From contig CM069875.1 in assembly GCA_036172665.1 (NCBI GenBank), positions 22,165,806-22,229,805 on the forward strand: DNA of 64,000 bases, written 5' to 3'. The DNA comes from Prosopocoilus inquinatus (Eukaryota; Arthropoda; Insecta; Coleoptera; Lucanidae). Numbering within the stretch: the first letter of the stretch is position 1; every line of letters starts with the position of its first letter. The notes beneath the pieces were generated by a model. The model saw only the letters and a program-made list of their open reading frames with translations, did not search any database and was not told the DNA's origin. The translations under genes and the position numbers were made by a program. Of this stretch, positions 1 through 10,827 are shown one piece after another.

Positions 1-1131
1 GCGGCATTGTACAAGGTTCATTTGAGGTATGTGATTTTCTGAGCCTTATGGCGTAAGCTGATTTAGTATGGAACGAGCAGTTTAAAATGAATGCGAACAA
101 AGTCCAAAGTCTTCATCTAGATAAAATACATCATAACAATAGAAAAATTGCTCCACGAGATCAAGACCGAAAGTTATTTATGCGATGGCCGCCGAGAATT
201 TTAAGGAGATCCGCCGGCGGCGGTTTCTTTTTAAAATTATTTTATATCCGAGTTATTTCGGACTGAAAATATACTACCCCATCTGGAACGGATAGCCACC
301 GATCCAATAAAACTCTAATACTTTCATCCTTTGAACTGTTTAGAAGTGATCAAAAGATTTTCTCTATATATATTTACTTTGTGTGCAATTGATATTGAAA
401 CTTTGGCGGCGGAAACTAATATCGGTAATACGTTTTGCAGTTTCAACTTCATTTTAAGTGCCTACCTACCAAAAACTCGAACCGTTCCTGAATTACATTG
501 TTGGCTCTGCCAGCATTTCAATTAAACGAATTTAAAGGCTCGTGCTTTGCTCACTGAAATTACAAGTGCTTTCAGCTATAATCCACAGATAGCATTAGCA
601 AACCTTGAAAACATTGTTTTATCTCAATAATTGCAAGACTAATATAAATTTTGTAAAGTTGCTGATAAACAAAGCAAAACGAATATTTTCACATATTTGC
701 TTTGATGCATTAAATCACGGATTAATCTGAACAAACAAATAAATATCTTTATAAACAGGCTATGCTTTTAAACTTAAAAAAAAAAACCTTAAAGTAATCA
801 CATTGTATTGGCAAGTGCACTAAAGTATTTTCTGTGTTCTCTTACAGTTAATGAAACTCTTATAAAAAAAAAAACATTATTAGAAACATAAAATGAAGTT
901 TATTCAATAAACTTTTACTTATTATTATATAGAACCAGGATGCGAGAACTCTGAGGGATTTCAGTGTGAATAACGAAAAAATTGTACAAAGTATGTGAGC
1001 AACAATTACTGGCAGATGTCTCTGTAAAAACGATTTCGGGTTTCGCAAATTGACGACTAATTTCGAACACTTTAATTAAACACAAACGTTTACAAAACAA
1101 ATGACTACACTAATAATAATCTACATCACTT
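1..1131. other. No gene recognised
   Basis: AT-rich noncoding sequence with homopolymer A runs (for example near 773-785 and 864-873). No domain, RNA gene or repeat was recognised. Confidence 0.5.
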
Positions 1132-1243
1132 ATGCTGCAATTCTGAGCTCGATCGTAGGCATCATAAGATATTATCGTGCCATTTAAATGTACAAGTCGT
1201 AAGTACCTTACGATCCTTACGATCGAGCTCAGAATTGCAGCAT
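1132..1243. repeat. Perfect 26-bp inverted repeat with 60-bp spacer (hairpin)
   Basis: Arms 1132-1157 and 1218-1243 are perfect reverse complements over 26 bp, including GAGCTCGATCG. The right arm is preceded by a tandem CTTACGAT duplication. It may be a small foldback element or a transcribed hairpin. No flanking duplication was identified. Confidence 0.7.
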
Positions 1244-3540
1244 TATTTAATAAATAACATTTCTGTATTTCACCGTTTACTAGTCCAAGTTGTTCGCACT
1301 TATCGCACGCTAAATTCAAACTGTTCAAATTGCGCGCCCGTCCTCGCTTGTAAGGAGTGTCTAAATAAAAAACTGATCAAGCAGGCTGTGGAAGACGCAA
1401 ACAAGGTCTGTATGTCTTAGATAATTTCGTACTTTTAGCAAAGACATAAACCCCCGTATGGTATTTCGTTAAATATTATTCAGTGTAAAGTAAATGTAAA
1501 CATTTAAATTTTAAAATAGGTTCCCAAAAATTAACATTTAATATATTTATTTATTTAGTAAAAGTTACGGAAGACGTGTTTATTCAACAGCAAATTTGGC
1601 GTTACATCTGACAGCTTCACAGTTGAATTTAGAAGCGACTAAAAATATTAAAAAAAAGTACTCAATGAGGATTTCGTGAAAAGATACTAAGAGAACGCTA
1701 TCACGTGACCGAAGACGATTTCAGATACTTTGTATTCTATAAAATTGATTTCACATTTCGTGTGTACATATTTTGAATTGATAACTATTTCAGACTGTCT
1801 TGCAACTTCTAATAAGAAAATAAGGTATCTTTATGCTGTAAGTAGTTAGTTAAGTAGTTAAAAATCATATGAATTTAAATTGTTGAGCAGCATCCTGTTG
1901 AAAGCGCCGTATTAGTAGTAGTAAACGCTCAGCCCATTGATCACATTTGTATTAAAAAAATGGTCATTGGTCTTTTGCACCACAGAAAAATTAGATTCAC
2001 AATTTAATGTGCGCACGTCCTTTGCCAAAATTTTTCATCGACTTCTGTATAAATTTGCATACTGCGTGACATGTATAAAAATAAACTTTTGTCATTTTTA
2101 TCACAACATATTTTCATGCAAATTTAAGCACACAATTTTCCAGTAAAATTTAGCATCGTGTCATTCGAGCCTTAGAGGAAGAGGCATACCTACATACATT
2201 AATTACTAAACATCGCTACACTGCAAACATATTGCTCCCAAATTACACGTATCCAATAAAACGATTAGCATCATCAAATTGAGATATTTATCGCCTAATG
2301 TCCATCGACAACGTTGATGATGATGTCGTCAACCATTCGTGACGCTGTTTTGCCGCGATGCCTGAAACTAATTTCATTAGAGCCGCGTCCGAAACCACCG
2401 GATTCGAGTGGCAAACGTTCGAATTGAATTTAGATGCCGCAATGGACGTAGCTTCGTTCAAATAACTATTTCACGTGCATGTGTATATGTATCATGAATG
2501 CGGATTAGTTGGTAATTAGCTATCTGTCAAATACACCGAGTGCTGCGCGCAATTAAGAGCTACTCTCTAATCACCCGTTTATTACTTCGGGCGTTTATCG
2601 AATTCGGTGTGTTCGTTCTACCAAAATCGCGAAAATTGTTTTGCAATAGAATTAGTCAAGTCTTTTGAATTGGTTTCCACCAAAACAGAGAAATAATTTA
2701 TAGTACGACTGGCGCAAAGCAGAACTTGTCGACATCAAGAGAATTAAATCATTACATCAAATTCCGCCCCTCCCCCGCCATCGTTATTTGTTTTGGCACG
2801 CCATACATATGCACCTGCAACGTTTTCTTTAGTCACAAAGCTGACCATATAAGAAGAATATTAGCTTTCAAATTATTCTATAACAAAAATTAAAAAAATG
2901 CCTTCATTGTAAAGTAAAGTTTCAAATAATTATTATAGACACAATCATGCATACAATGTCAACTTCATTTTTTACAAACGTTTTATTTTCCCTCTCTCTT
3001 CCTTTCATAACTTCTGTTTAGGACTTGCTTTCTCAGAAAGCTCACCCTTTATCTGCCGAAGTACTAAAGCTGATCTTCTATAATCTTCTGTCATTTTATC
3101 AAGGATATGTATTTCTCTGATTCTTCCTTACTTTGTTCTCCTATTCATCATGGCTTCTTCTTCTTTTTCTTGTTCCTGGACCTTCTTCAATATTTTAAAA
3201 TAACCCTAACCACTTCAGTTAATTTAACTGATTAGATTACCTCATATTTTTTGAATGCTTTTTTCAGTTGCCCCACGAACCGTTTTCCAACTTCATAATT
3301 TTATTATTTAAATGTTTCTCTTGAAAGAATTCAACTCCTTATTGTATGCTAGGTCAGGTTTCATAACAGAATTCATTTCAATATTATTTTACACGTTTCA
3401 CAGATTTTTCCCCCAAATCTTCTAATTAGTCAGCTAAGAGAAAACTCGTGGCAACTTTTCTGAGATAATTATTAATCAATCAGGAAAAAATAACAGTCGA
3501 ACTGCATATTTATGTAAAGGTGGGCAGAAAAAAGATATAT
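1244..3540. other. No gene recognised; one GC-richer unique block
   Basis: Mostly AT-rich. The block at about 2330-2630 is less AT-rich, lacks repeats and contains several ATTA/TAAT homeodomain-type core motifs, so it could be a conserved noncoding element. This is only a composition-based suggestion. Confidence 0.3.
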
Positions 3541-3549
3541 AAATAGTAT

Positions 3550-3690
3550 CAGAAAATATCAACAGTTGCGCACACTTTAAACATCTCGGCGTCAATCAAT
3601 CATAGATAATGGAGGTACATGTAACAAAGATATTGAAACACGAACAGCAATGGCAATCATATGACTGAAGCATTATGGGTATGGGTATGG
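3550..3690 (+). pseudogene. Short fragment of a non-LTR retrotransposon reverse transcriptase C-terminus
   Basis: Reading plus gives AHFKHLGVN and then, after a frameshift, DNGGTCNKDIETRTAMAI. These match the 'F-YLG...DG...KEI..RI-MA' block that follows the reverse transcriptase domain in many LINEs. A stop and a frameshift lie between the two pieces. It is short, so confidence is limited. Confidence 0.4.
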
Positions 3691-4929
3691 ATTGCTTTAG
3701 AATAAAAATATTTGACAAGATTGTAAAAAAAATATTTCATTGCATTGTAGAAAACGCTACAAGAGGACTAAACAAATTTTGGAATGTCAACCGCACAAAA
3801 GAGAAAACCGAGACCAACACTTGAATGGGAAAAGAAAAAGTATCTAAAGAAATCTAAAATCGAAATTAAGAAGCCGTAGGATGCTCATCTTGTTTTAGTT
3901 TGTGTGTTTGTGTTTCATGTTTCCTCTAGTCTTCAGACAAATATTAAAAAAAAATTTAACGCTGAAAATATGATTTACTTTGAAGTCCTCCCGTGTGTTT
4001 GTGTAACTTTCAATTGCGTTCGTTCTTTTTCTGTACTCTATATGAGTGGCAATGACGGTTGGAAACTAACAAGCGAAAGACTGCTGACTAAAACGAAATT
4101 TATCGAAAACGAAAACAGTTAACTTAGCCCAACCTAGAAGAGAAAATCTAAAAGAAAGAAAGATCGTTGACACAAGGTAGATAAAATCTGACATCCTCTT
4201 GGTTTTATAAGTCTCAGGTAGATCATTTTCCGAAAAAATTTTGTAATTTCGCCCATTTAATCTATCTGGTAAAAAGTGGTATGGGTAATGTAGCTGTTCA
4301 CGCAGAACTATCTCCATCCATATAATGCGAAGCACTTACTTCTAAGGATAATTTCCACATAATTCGCAATTTTAAAATTCGTGCGTAACATCTTAAGGAA
4401 GCATTTATGGACACATGTTTATAGGACTATTGTTACACTTTTATACCATACATCATGTGTGCAAGGTTTGGCCAATCAATTTATATGCACTCTGTACATT
4501 AGTTTAAACATTTTACTATTTGGCAATTGTTTCCTGAGTTGTGAGCTTTCCCCTGGTTTTTTCCTGATTAACAATTAATCCAGTGTCAACTAAATTTCGC
4601 TTCGGTTTTAAACATACCCGTACTGTTAACAGCCGTTCGTAAATTTTCTTTTACACATCCTCACCTTCTATTCTAAAATATATTCAAATCGGTGAAACAG
4701 CTAACCTAAAACATGTAGTACATTTAATATGTTGATCAGTATCCCTTTTTGATAGATTCTCAATTGATATGAAGGTTTCTTTAGCAGATTTGCATGTTTC
4801 ACAACAGCAAGTGCAACTGCATACAAGTCAACTGTTCTTAAGGTAATTGTAATATGAATTTCCACCTCGCAAATAAATCTCCACGCTACTTTAAAATTTA
4901 TGGTGGTTTCCGAATCATTTTTGGATCCG
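3691..4929. other. No gene recognised
   Basis: AT-rich noncoding DNA with short spurious reading frames only. Confidence 0.5.
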
Positions 4930-4930
4930 C

Positions 4931-5037
4931 CTTAGTGTGGATTCACATTGCATTACTGTCAATGAGAACGAATAATCCGTAAGTACGAAACTTTCCCCTC
5001 CGTTTTCGTTTTTACGTGCAACGTGAATCCACCCTTA
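4931..5037. repeat. Small hairpin MITE-like element
   Basis: The ends carry near-perfect inverted repeats of about 20 bp (4931-4952 and 5017-5037) around the shared GTGGATTCAC core. Total length is about 107 bp with no coding content, typical of a short nonautonomous DNA transposon. Confidence 0.5.
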
Positions 5038-5121
5038 CAACCATTTGATATGATGATAATTTTTGTAAGAAATTTGCAAAGACAGAGACAAGTTACAATG
5101 GTGAATATTAATTAGTTAATC

Positions 5122-5277
5122 TGCACTTCTCTGTCAGTTTTTCGCAAATATTAAGAACTATCACCGTGTCATACGGGTCTTACAATTAGTTTCCTTTGGT
5201 CATTATATAAAATGTCTAAAAGAAGAGACCGGTGATATTTCTTTTATCAAATTTGCGAAAAATAGACAGAAAAGTGT
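5122..5277. repeat. Imperfect inverted repeat, MITE-like
   Basis: Arms at 5122-5165 and 5230-5277 are imperfect reverse complements sharing TTTTTCGCAAAT and a CTGTC segment. The flanking sequence contains related CGCAAAT/AAATTTGC pieces. Noncoding. Confidence 0.45.
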
Positions 5278-5789
5278 CGAATTACTCAACAAACATTCAG
5301 TATGGAAACCTATCCTTGTCACTTTGTAAATAACCAATTTTACCAATCTTTTTTAGAAAAATTGTCATCGTTTCATGTGGCTCTTAGATAAAGTAAATCC
5401 TGAATCTGGAAATAGACATCACTTCGTATGTTCCATGATAATTTATCAGACAATTCCTTTTTCTTGTTCTTGTGAAATATTATCTTCGGATTTCAACATA
5501 TTCTTGGATCAATCCATATGCGTTACATACTTAACAGCGAATCACTATCAACTGCTATCCTTTATATTTTCTGATCCCTTATTGTCAACTGCTATCATAA
5601 ATATTTTAATGAAATAGAACGAAGTGGCCTAGTATAGCATTTGACAATTGGTGTTAAATTTTAAAATTTAAGTGGACAAGAAAAATTAAAGAAAATTAAA
5701 TCTTCATAAATAGAAAATTTATTCGTAAAGCTAATGCAAGCTCACGATTAATAACAAACAAAACGTTTAAACCCAGTACGGCATAAGCA

Positions 5790-6190
5790 GCTTAAAATTC
5801 AGTTCCGTAGCACAGGTCGGGGATTAGCAACTTCACGTGAAGCCGAGACGTCATCGCAACAGCAACCACTAACGATAGTCGAGGGTGCGAAACTAGCCAC
5901 CATCCCGTGAACTCCAACTCGTTTATCGCGGACGACAATCCGCAGTCAGGCGGGAATTAAGAGGACTTGTTCGAGTGCTGTTGTCCTTTCAACTCCGCTA
6001 ATGTCCGGAGTTTGTACGAGCATCGGCATGGACGAGTTCTGTTTGCTCTTGCTCGCTACGGCCGCAAAATAACCAAGGATTATATGAGCAATGAGACTAA
6101 AAAACGGACCCCCTTTGTTGCGTTCCCGTTTCAGCGCTCCCAAATGGGTGTTGACAGCAAATACTTCCATATTCATTTCGACCCTTATTA
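5790..6190. other. GC-richer unique block upstream of the first visible exon
   Basis: About 400 bp of clearly less AT-rich, nonrepetitive DNA lies about 2.8 kb before the exon at 8973. Reading frames exist on both strands (for example 5967-6191 plus, 5946-6176 minus), but neither looks like a signal peptide or a known domain. It could be a promoter, a 5' noncoding exon or a conserved element. Confidence 0.25.
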
Positions 6191-6487
6191 ATACTTTAAA
6201 GCCGTCGGCTTACATTTCTACCATTTTATTAATAATTATTAAAGTTGAATTTTATGACACTTTGGAAATGTTACACCACAATCATTTATTATTATTATTA
6301 CAATTGAACAGATAAAATAGCGACATCTTACTATCGCTTTTTGACCTGACATTGCAGTAGGATAGACAAATTGAAGCGGGATTTGCTCCTAATAAGTCCC
6401 CCATACAAGGCGGCCATGCTTGCTGTCAAAGCATAATGAAAGTTTTTAGAAAAAATGTTTGCAAATCGTTCTTGATTGCAGTGAAAA

Positions 6488-6555
6488 CCTCGAGCAGCCT
6501 CTGGACAGCTGTTTCAGCCCTGCTTGGGGCTTCTTCAGCAGAAACGTAGCTCGAC
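6488..6555 (-). ncRNA. Type I hammerhead ribozyme, all conserved core positions present
   Basis: Read on the minus strand, the stem I 5' strand GTTTCTG is followed by core CTGAAGA, a 5-bp stem II (AGCCC/GGGCT, 6-nt loop), core GAAA, a two-base-pair stem III (CA-GC-TG), then U16.1 and H17 = C. Cleavage is expected between 6504 and 6503. The stem I 3' strand CAGAGGC pairs with the 5' strand (two G-U wobbles). A second helix, TCGAGC with GCTCGA, lies beyond an internal loop. The conserved CUGANGA and GAAA boxes are intact. The very short stem III matches hammerheads of Penelope-like elements and retrozymes, which often act as dimers. Confidence 0.85.
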
Positions 6556-6799
6556 ATTCCCACTGCAGACCAAAAACGACTTGCCCAATTTATTCGCAAA
6601 TGCGATGTAAGAATGATGAACATATAAAATAGCGACATCTTACTATCGCTTTTTGACCTAACATTGCAGTAGGATAGACAAATTGAAGCGGGATTTGCTC
6701 CTAATGAGTCCCCCATGCAAGGCGGCCATGCTTGCTGTCAAAGCATAATGAAAGTTTTTAGAAAAAATTTTTGCAAATCGTTCTTGATTGCAGTGAAAA

Positions 6800-6866
6800 C
6801 CTCGAGCAGCCTCTGCACAGCTGTTTCAGCCCTGCTTGGGGCTTCTTCAGCAGAGACGTAGCTCGA
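6800..6866 (-). ncRNA. Type I hammerhead ribozyme with G at the cleavage nucleotide (predicted inactive)
   Basis: This has the same fold as the ribozyme 312 bp away: CTGAAGA, stem II AGCCC/GGGCT, GAAA, CAGCTG stem III, and an all-complementary stem I GTCTCTG/CAGAGGC. Position 17, which must be A, C or U, is G (plus-strand C at 6816). G17 is known to block hammerhead cleavage. The outer end is truncated at the element boundary. Confidence 0.8.
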
Positions 6867-8185
6867 TAGTTCTCAGAGACCTTGGTACAGAAAATCCTCA
6901 AAATTCAGGGAACTGTTGTAACAAAGATCTCAAAGATAAAACAGAAACAGTTTATTACTCTAATAAAGCAATATACAGACAATAGTTATTAGTGAAAATA
7001 GAATTATATTATCTGACATCTAACATTCTTGGCTGTCAAAATAGATTCCAATTTGTCTTGGCATGATTAAATTGAAGCAGCGTACTGAACCAAAAGATGC
7101 AATGCCACTAAAACAAATTCTGCACAGGTTCTTAATACATACACAGGGACTGGTAAACCGACGTATTTCTTTGTTTGTTTAGTGTTTTTCTTAGAAATAC
7201 GTTCCCTGCGATCATTTATCTGGAATTACTCAGAAGACACAAAAATAAAAATATCTCAGAAAATATTGCATTTTGTAACGTACGTTTAATCGATAAACAG
7301 AAACTCGCAAAAATCCATGGAAAATTAACACTGCTGGACTGCTGGACTAATGCCCGATTTCTTCACCTCCAAGGTGAATGGTTTCCAAGGACAACACCTG
7401 GCAGATAAATTTATCGAGTGGTAAAGAAATCCGACATTAGATATATACTTTTATTGTAATTTCAAAGTTTCCTAGAGTTGTGTTTCTTTTTCCTGAACAC
7501 ACGTCATAGTTCATATTATGGTCAAATCAATTGCAAATGAGCATCCTCAAAGGAATACATCGATTTACCAGTCAACCTGTACATACTGTTCTTTCATATA
7601 ACCTCATCTCTCTTACAATTTCTTAGTGTGAAGTAGATCTATTCTTATCACGAGAATTTTAATCGTACAAAAGAGAATTTTACGTACAACTTTTTATGTA
7701 AAACGAAGAGACAGTTGCAAGGCTGTCTTCAAAACAAACAAAATTGTTGTTATTACAAATACTTACTTGTTAAATGCTTTTAAATATGTATAAAATAATT
7801 TTTCACTTTCTCTCAGAGAATCTGTGATGCTCAGCAATAAAATGTAAGACAGTTGAAGTTACATTAACTGCATAAACCTTGCATTAATTTTTATGAAAGA
7901 TCTCCAATATATGCTAGTGCTAAATGAAATGAACAGCAGTTTACCTATTGACATTACTAATATTGAAGAAACAAATTCATTTATAAGCGCGGCTTCTCAG
8001 AAGTTGTTACAGGATTTTTCTTACGGTTCTCCTCCTTTGTCAACTATGTTTCCTAATATATCAAATCAATTTCCATTTACTGAAATGTCCAGTCATATTT
8101 TAAACAGGAAACCCATTTGACAAATTGGGAAACATTGGGAAACGTAATTAATAAAAGGGGAAAACCAAAAGTAAAAACTGTATTA
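6867..8185. other. No gene recognised
   Basis: AT-rich noncoding DNA. Short frames (7175-7408 and 7893-8120) show no recognisable domain. Confidence 0.5.
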
Positions 8186-8204
8186 TATGGTAGAAGAGTA
8201 TTTA

Positions 8205-8350
8205 AGTACACTCTGTTTCTTATTACGAAGGAGTACTTTGAAATTTTGGCGCTATAAACGAGTTCTGTCATTCGTCATTTCCGGCGAGCTACCAATTACA
8301 AACTGGTCTTTAACGCCAAAATTTCAAAGTACGCTTCTAAAAGAAAAAAA
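8205..8350. repeat. Hairpin MITE-like element
   Basis: A perfect 19-bp inverted repeat lies at 8234-8252 and 8314-8332 (TACTTTGAAATTTTGGCG core), extended outward by an imperfect complementary stretch (TTTCTTATTACGAAG against CTTCTAAAAGAAA). No coding content. Confidence 0.55.
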
Positions 8351-8972
8351 TTGTAAATCAGATAATTCAAATGGCTAGATTAATGTGGATTGTATTACAT
8401 AAATAATAATTCAGAGTCGATAACTTAAAGAAATTGTTAATTTCCTCATGGATTCGAAGAAGAGGAATTAAAAAATCATTTCAATTAGCTTCAAGTACGA
8501 AAAAGTTTCTCCTTCAAGCACCAAATTAGAAGTGCAGAAAATTCAAGCAATTATTATCTGGACAAAATATCTGGCAAATAAGCACGCAGCGTCAACACGT
8601 TGTCTATCTCGAGGCAGTAAATCCTCACGTCGACGACAATTACCCCTGATAAGGAGTCGAACAGTTCGAACATCCGAAGTGCATTCAAGCTCCGCTTTAA
8701 GGCACTTATCTGAGATATCGCGTTTTACGATCTTTCTCTGCAGTAATTACGTCTGGTATCACCAATAATAATGTACTACCAGCTTTGATCGAGTACGAAA
8801 CAAAAGCAAATTACGCTAATGGTCTCTGGATTCCTTAAATTATCGTGTGATTATTGAGTGCTTCCCTAATCCGGTTTATTCCGAGGGTTTGTTTTGTTCC
8901 GCTTGCGCGAATGCAAAGTTTTGTTCTGCTAAAGACGCTTAACTTTTTAATGACTTCCATTGTTTATTTCAG

Positions 8973-9109
8973 TTTGCAACAGGACGTATTACGGAGACGT
9001 GGGCAAAACTTATGATTTGAAAGTAAACAAACCGTTGGAAGTTCGACTACCCTTCCTCTGCCATCTAACGTTCACTGCCAATGGACAAAGTCATGGAGAT
9101 ATTGTACAG
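8973..9109 (+). CDS. culd: Internal coding exon of a CUB/LDLa-domain membrane protein (first half of CUB domain 1)
   Basis: This exon encodes 45 complete residues after two bases that finish a codon begun in the preceding exon. The residues include a Cys near the start, the stretch TYYGDVGKTYDLKV, then a second Cys in FLCHLTFTANG and DIVQ at the end. That spacing and the closing strand fit the N-terminal half of a CUB domain. A pyrimidine-rich TTTATTTCAG precedes it and CAG|GTAAGAAG follows it. The exon ends in phase 0 and joins directly to the exon at 53303, whose first residues (LIFDEFKVGRYE) continue the same CUB domain. The start codon and signal peptide are not in this exon, and I could not find them upstream. 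The Culd assignment rests on overall architecture and is tentative. Confidence 0.85.
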
Positions 9110-9139
9110 GTAAGAAGATTTAAAATCATATCCAATTCT

Positions 9140-10820
9140 TAATCCATATTAATCCGTTATTCTGTAAGTATAATGCACAAACGTTGCAGTTAATCTTAAA
9201 TTAATTGGTTTTTATAGATAATCATCGATTATTATTTCTTTTAAAAATGATTAATTTTTGTGGTTCATATGATAAAATATTATTTTCACCAGTTATTCTA
9301 CATAACAACCAAACACAAAAAAGACTGTCATGTCGCAACCACGTTTTGTATTATCCCTTATAGCTGCACCTCTCATACCCTTGAAATGATACATGATACA
9401 CGATTTTGTAGCAAGTTGGCGAAGCAATACAATAACATTCGAAATTTCCTCTTGTAACATGAAAGTCTTTTGATAAATGACAAATTGGTTCTCCAAAATT
9501 TTTTGAGAGAATCACCCTTCTTTAGTACCAGTATCACGCATCTTCCCATCACTGTTCACCTGCACAATAACTCCTGGATTCACTACTTGTTTGTCTCCAT
9601 TTTTCCTTGTGGAAACTTTCTCTCCAATATTAAACTCATTATCTTCGTCTTACCCTTCATCTTCCCCGTTGTGGTTTTCTGTTTGACCATCTTCCTCGTC
9701 GCCGTTCTGTACTTATCCAACTGCCTCATTTCTTAGCACTCGACCAGGAGTCCATTAAGGATTCGAGATGTTCTTCAGATGGCAGATTTTTAGTGGCCAA
9801 AATCACTAGAAAGTGATAAAATTGTAAGAACAACTTGTTCTGAAATCCCAAACAAGGCTGCCATTTATGCCCACAGAGTGTGCTCTTTTTTCACGAATTG
9901 AACAAATCTGAAGCCTTCAGAACAGTTTGATTTGTTTCTAACCAAGCCGTTAGCGTATTCTTATTATCTTGATCCTCGTATTTTACTGATAACGCCCGTT
10001 GTCTATTATCTAGACATTAAAAAATATACGATAAACGAATAACTAACAATGTAAGCGATAATAATACACATAAAAATTTTTATTTTTTATTTAATATTTC
10101 AAAATAAATAATTCCATTTTCCTTATTCGGAAGAGTTTTAGCAAAATGTTTGTGTTTTTAATTATCTGATTATTTTTCATCTACAATGTATTTTCTCTCT
10201 TCTGGATACTTCCATTCTTATTTGATGTCGCTTAATCGCAATCAACGTCATACGGTTACCACTAACATTTTATACGTATGTACTAGTTAAGTGGGCATTC
10301 AATATAGAAAAAGTATAAAAATCATTCGTTTTTTACCAATTAGGAAGCACAGTAAGCAACAAATTAAAATGCTCCTATGTAATTTTATTATTAGTTCTGA
10401 GGAAAAACATTTAGTGATGGCCATTGGAGTTAGTTTAGATTTTGATTACTGTAAATCATGTTATATTGTGTCATAAATATTCTCAATTTACAGTCAAATA
10501 TAAAGGATTTCATTAGCAAAATGAATGTATAAATCAAATGAATTACCGCTTCCCGGTAAATCAGTTGTTAATATTTAAAATCAAGTTTCAAGAATTAATT
10601 GCAATTTAATTAATAATTAGTACATAGTAAATATAATTTGCATTTAAAACAATGAGAATTCTCTGTCTCTCTCACTTTGTACAGGATTTTATAATAAAAT
10701 CTTGCATGGTGTCACTCACCTTAGTTGCTAATGTTTTCTTACAACAGTACTTGGATGCATTCATAGCGAAACAAAATAAACGACAGTTTTCTTAAAATTT
10801 GAAATTTACTACTGTTAATT
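9140..10820. other. Start of the large intron, no gene recognised
   Basis: AT-rich intronic sequence. Pyrimidine-rich tracts at 9470-9736 give a spurious frame. Nothing else recognised. Confidence 0.5.
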
Positions 10821-10827
10821 TCATATA

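Larger units (their letters stand above)
6306..6866 (-). mobile_element. Hammerhead-ribozyme retroposon (retrozyme-like), tandem copy with 312-bp period
   Basis: Two head-to-tail copies of a noncoding unit lie here, sense strand minus. Equivalent points (the CGACATCT motif at 6321 and 6633; cleavage positions at 6504 and 6816) are exactly 312 bp apart. Each unit holds a type I hammerhead with minimal stem III. The copy ends at the family's shared 3' end (minus-strand TTTTATCTGTTCA), and its 5' end lies inside the upstream ribozyme near 6866. Tandem hammerhead units are how retrozymes and Penelope-type terminal repeats are organised. No reading frame is conserved. I could not find a target-site duplication for this copy. 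Confidence 0.85.
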
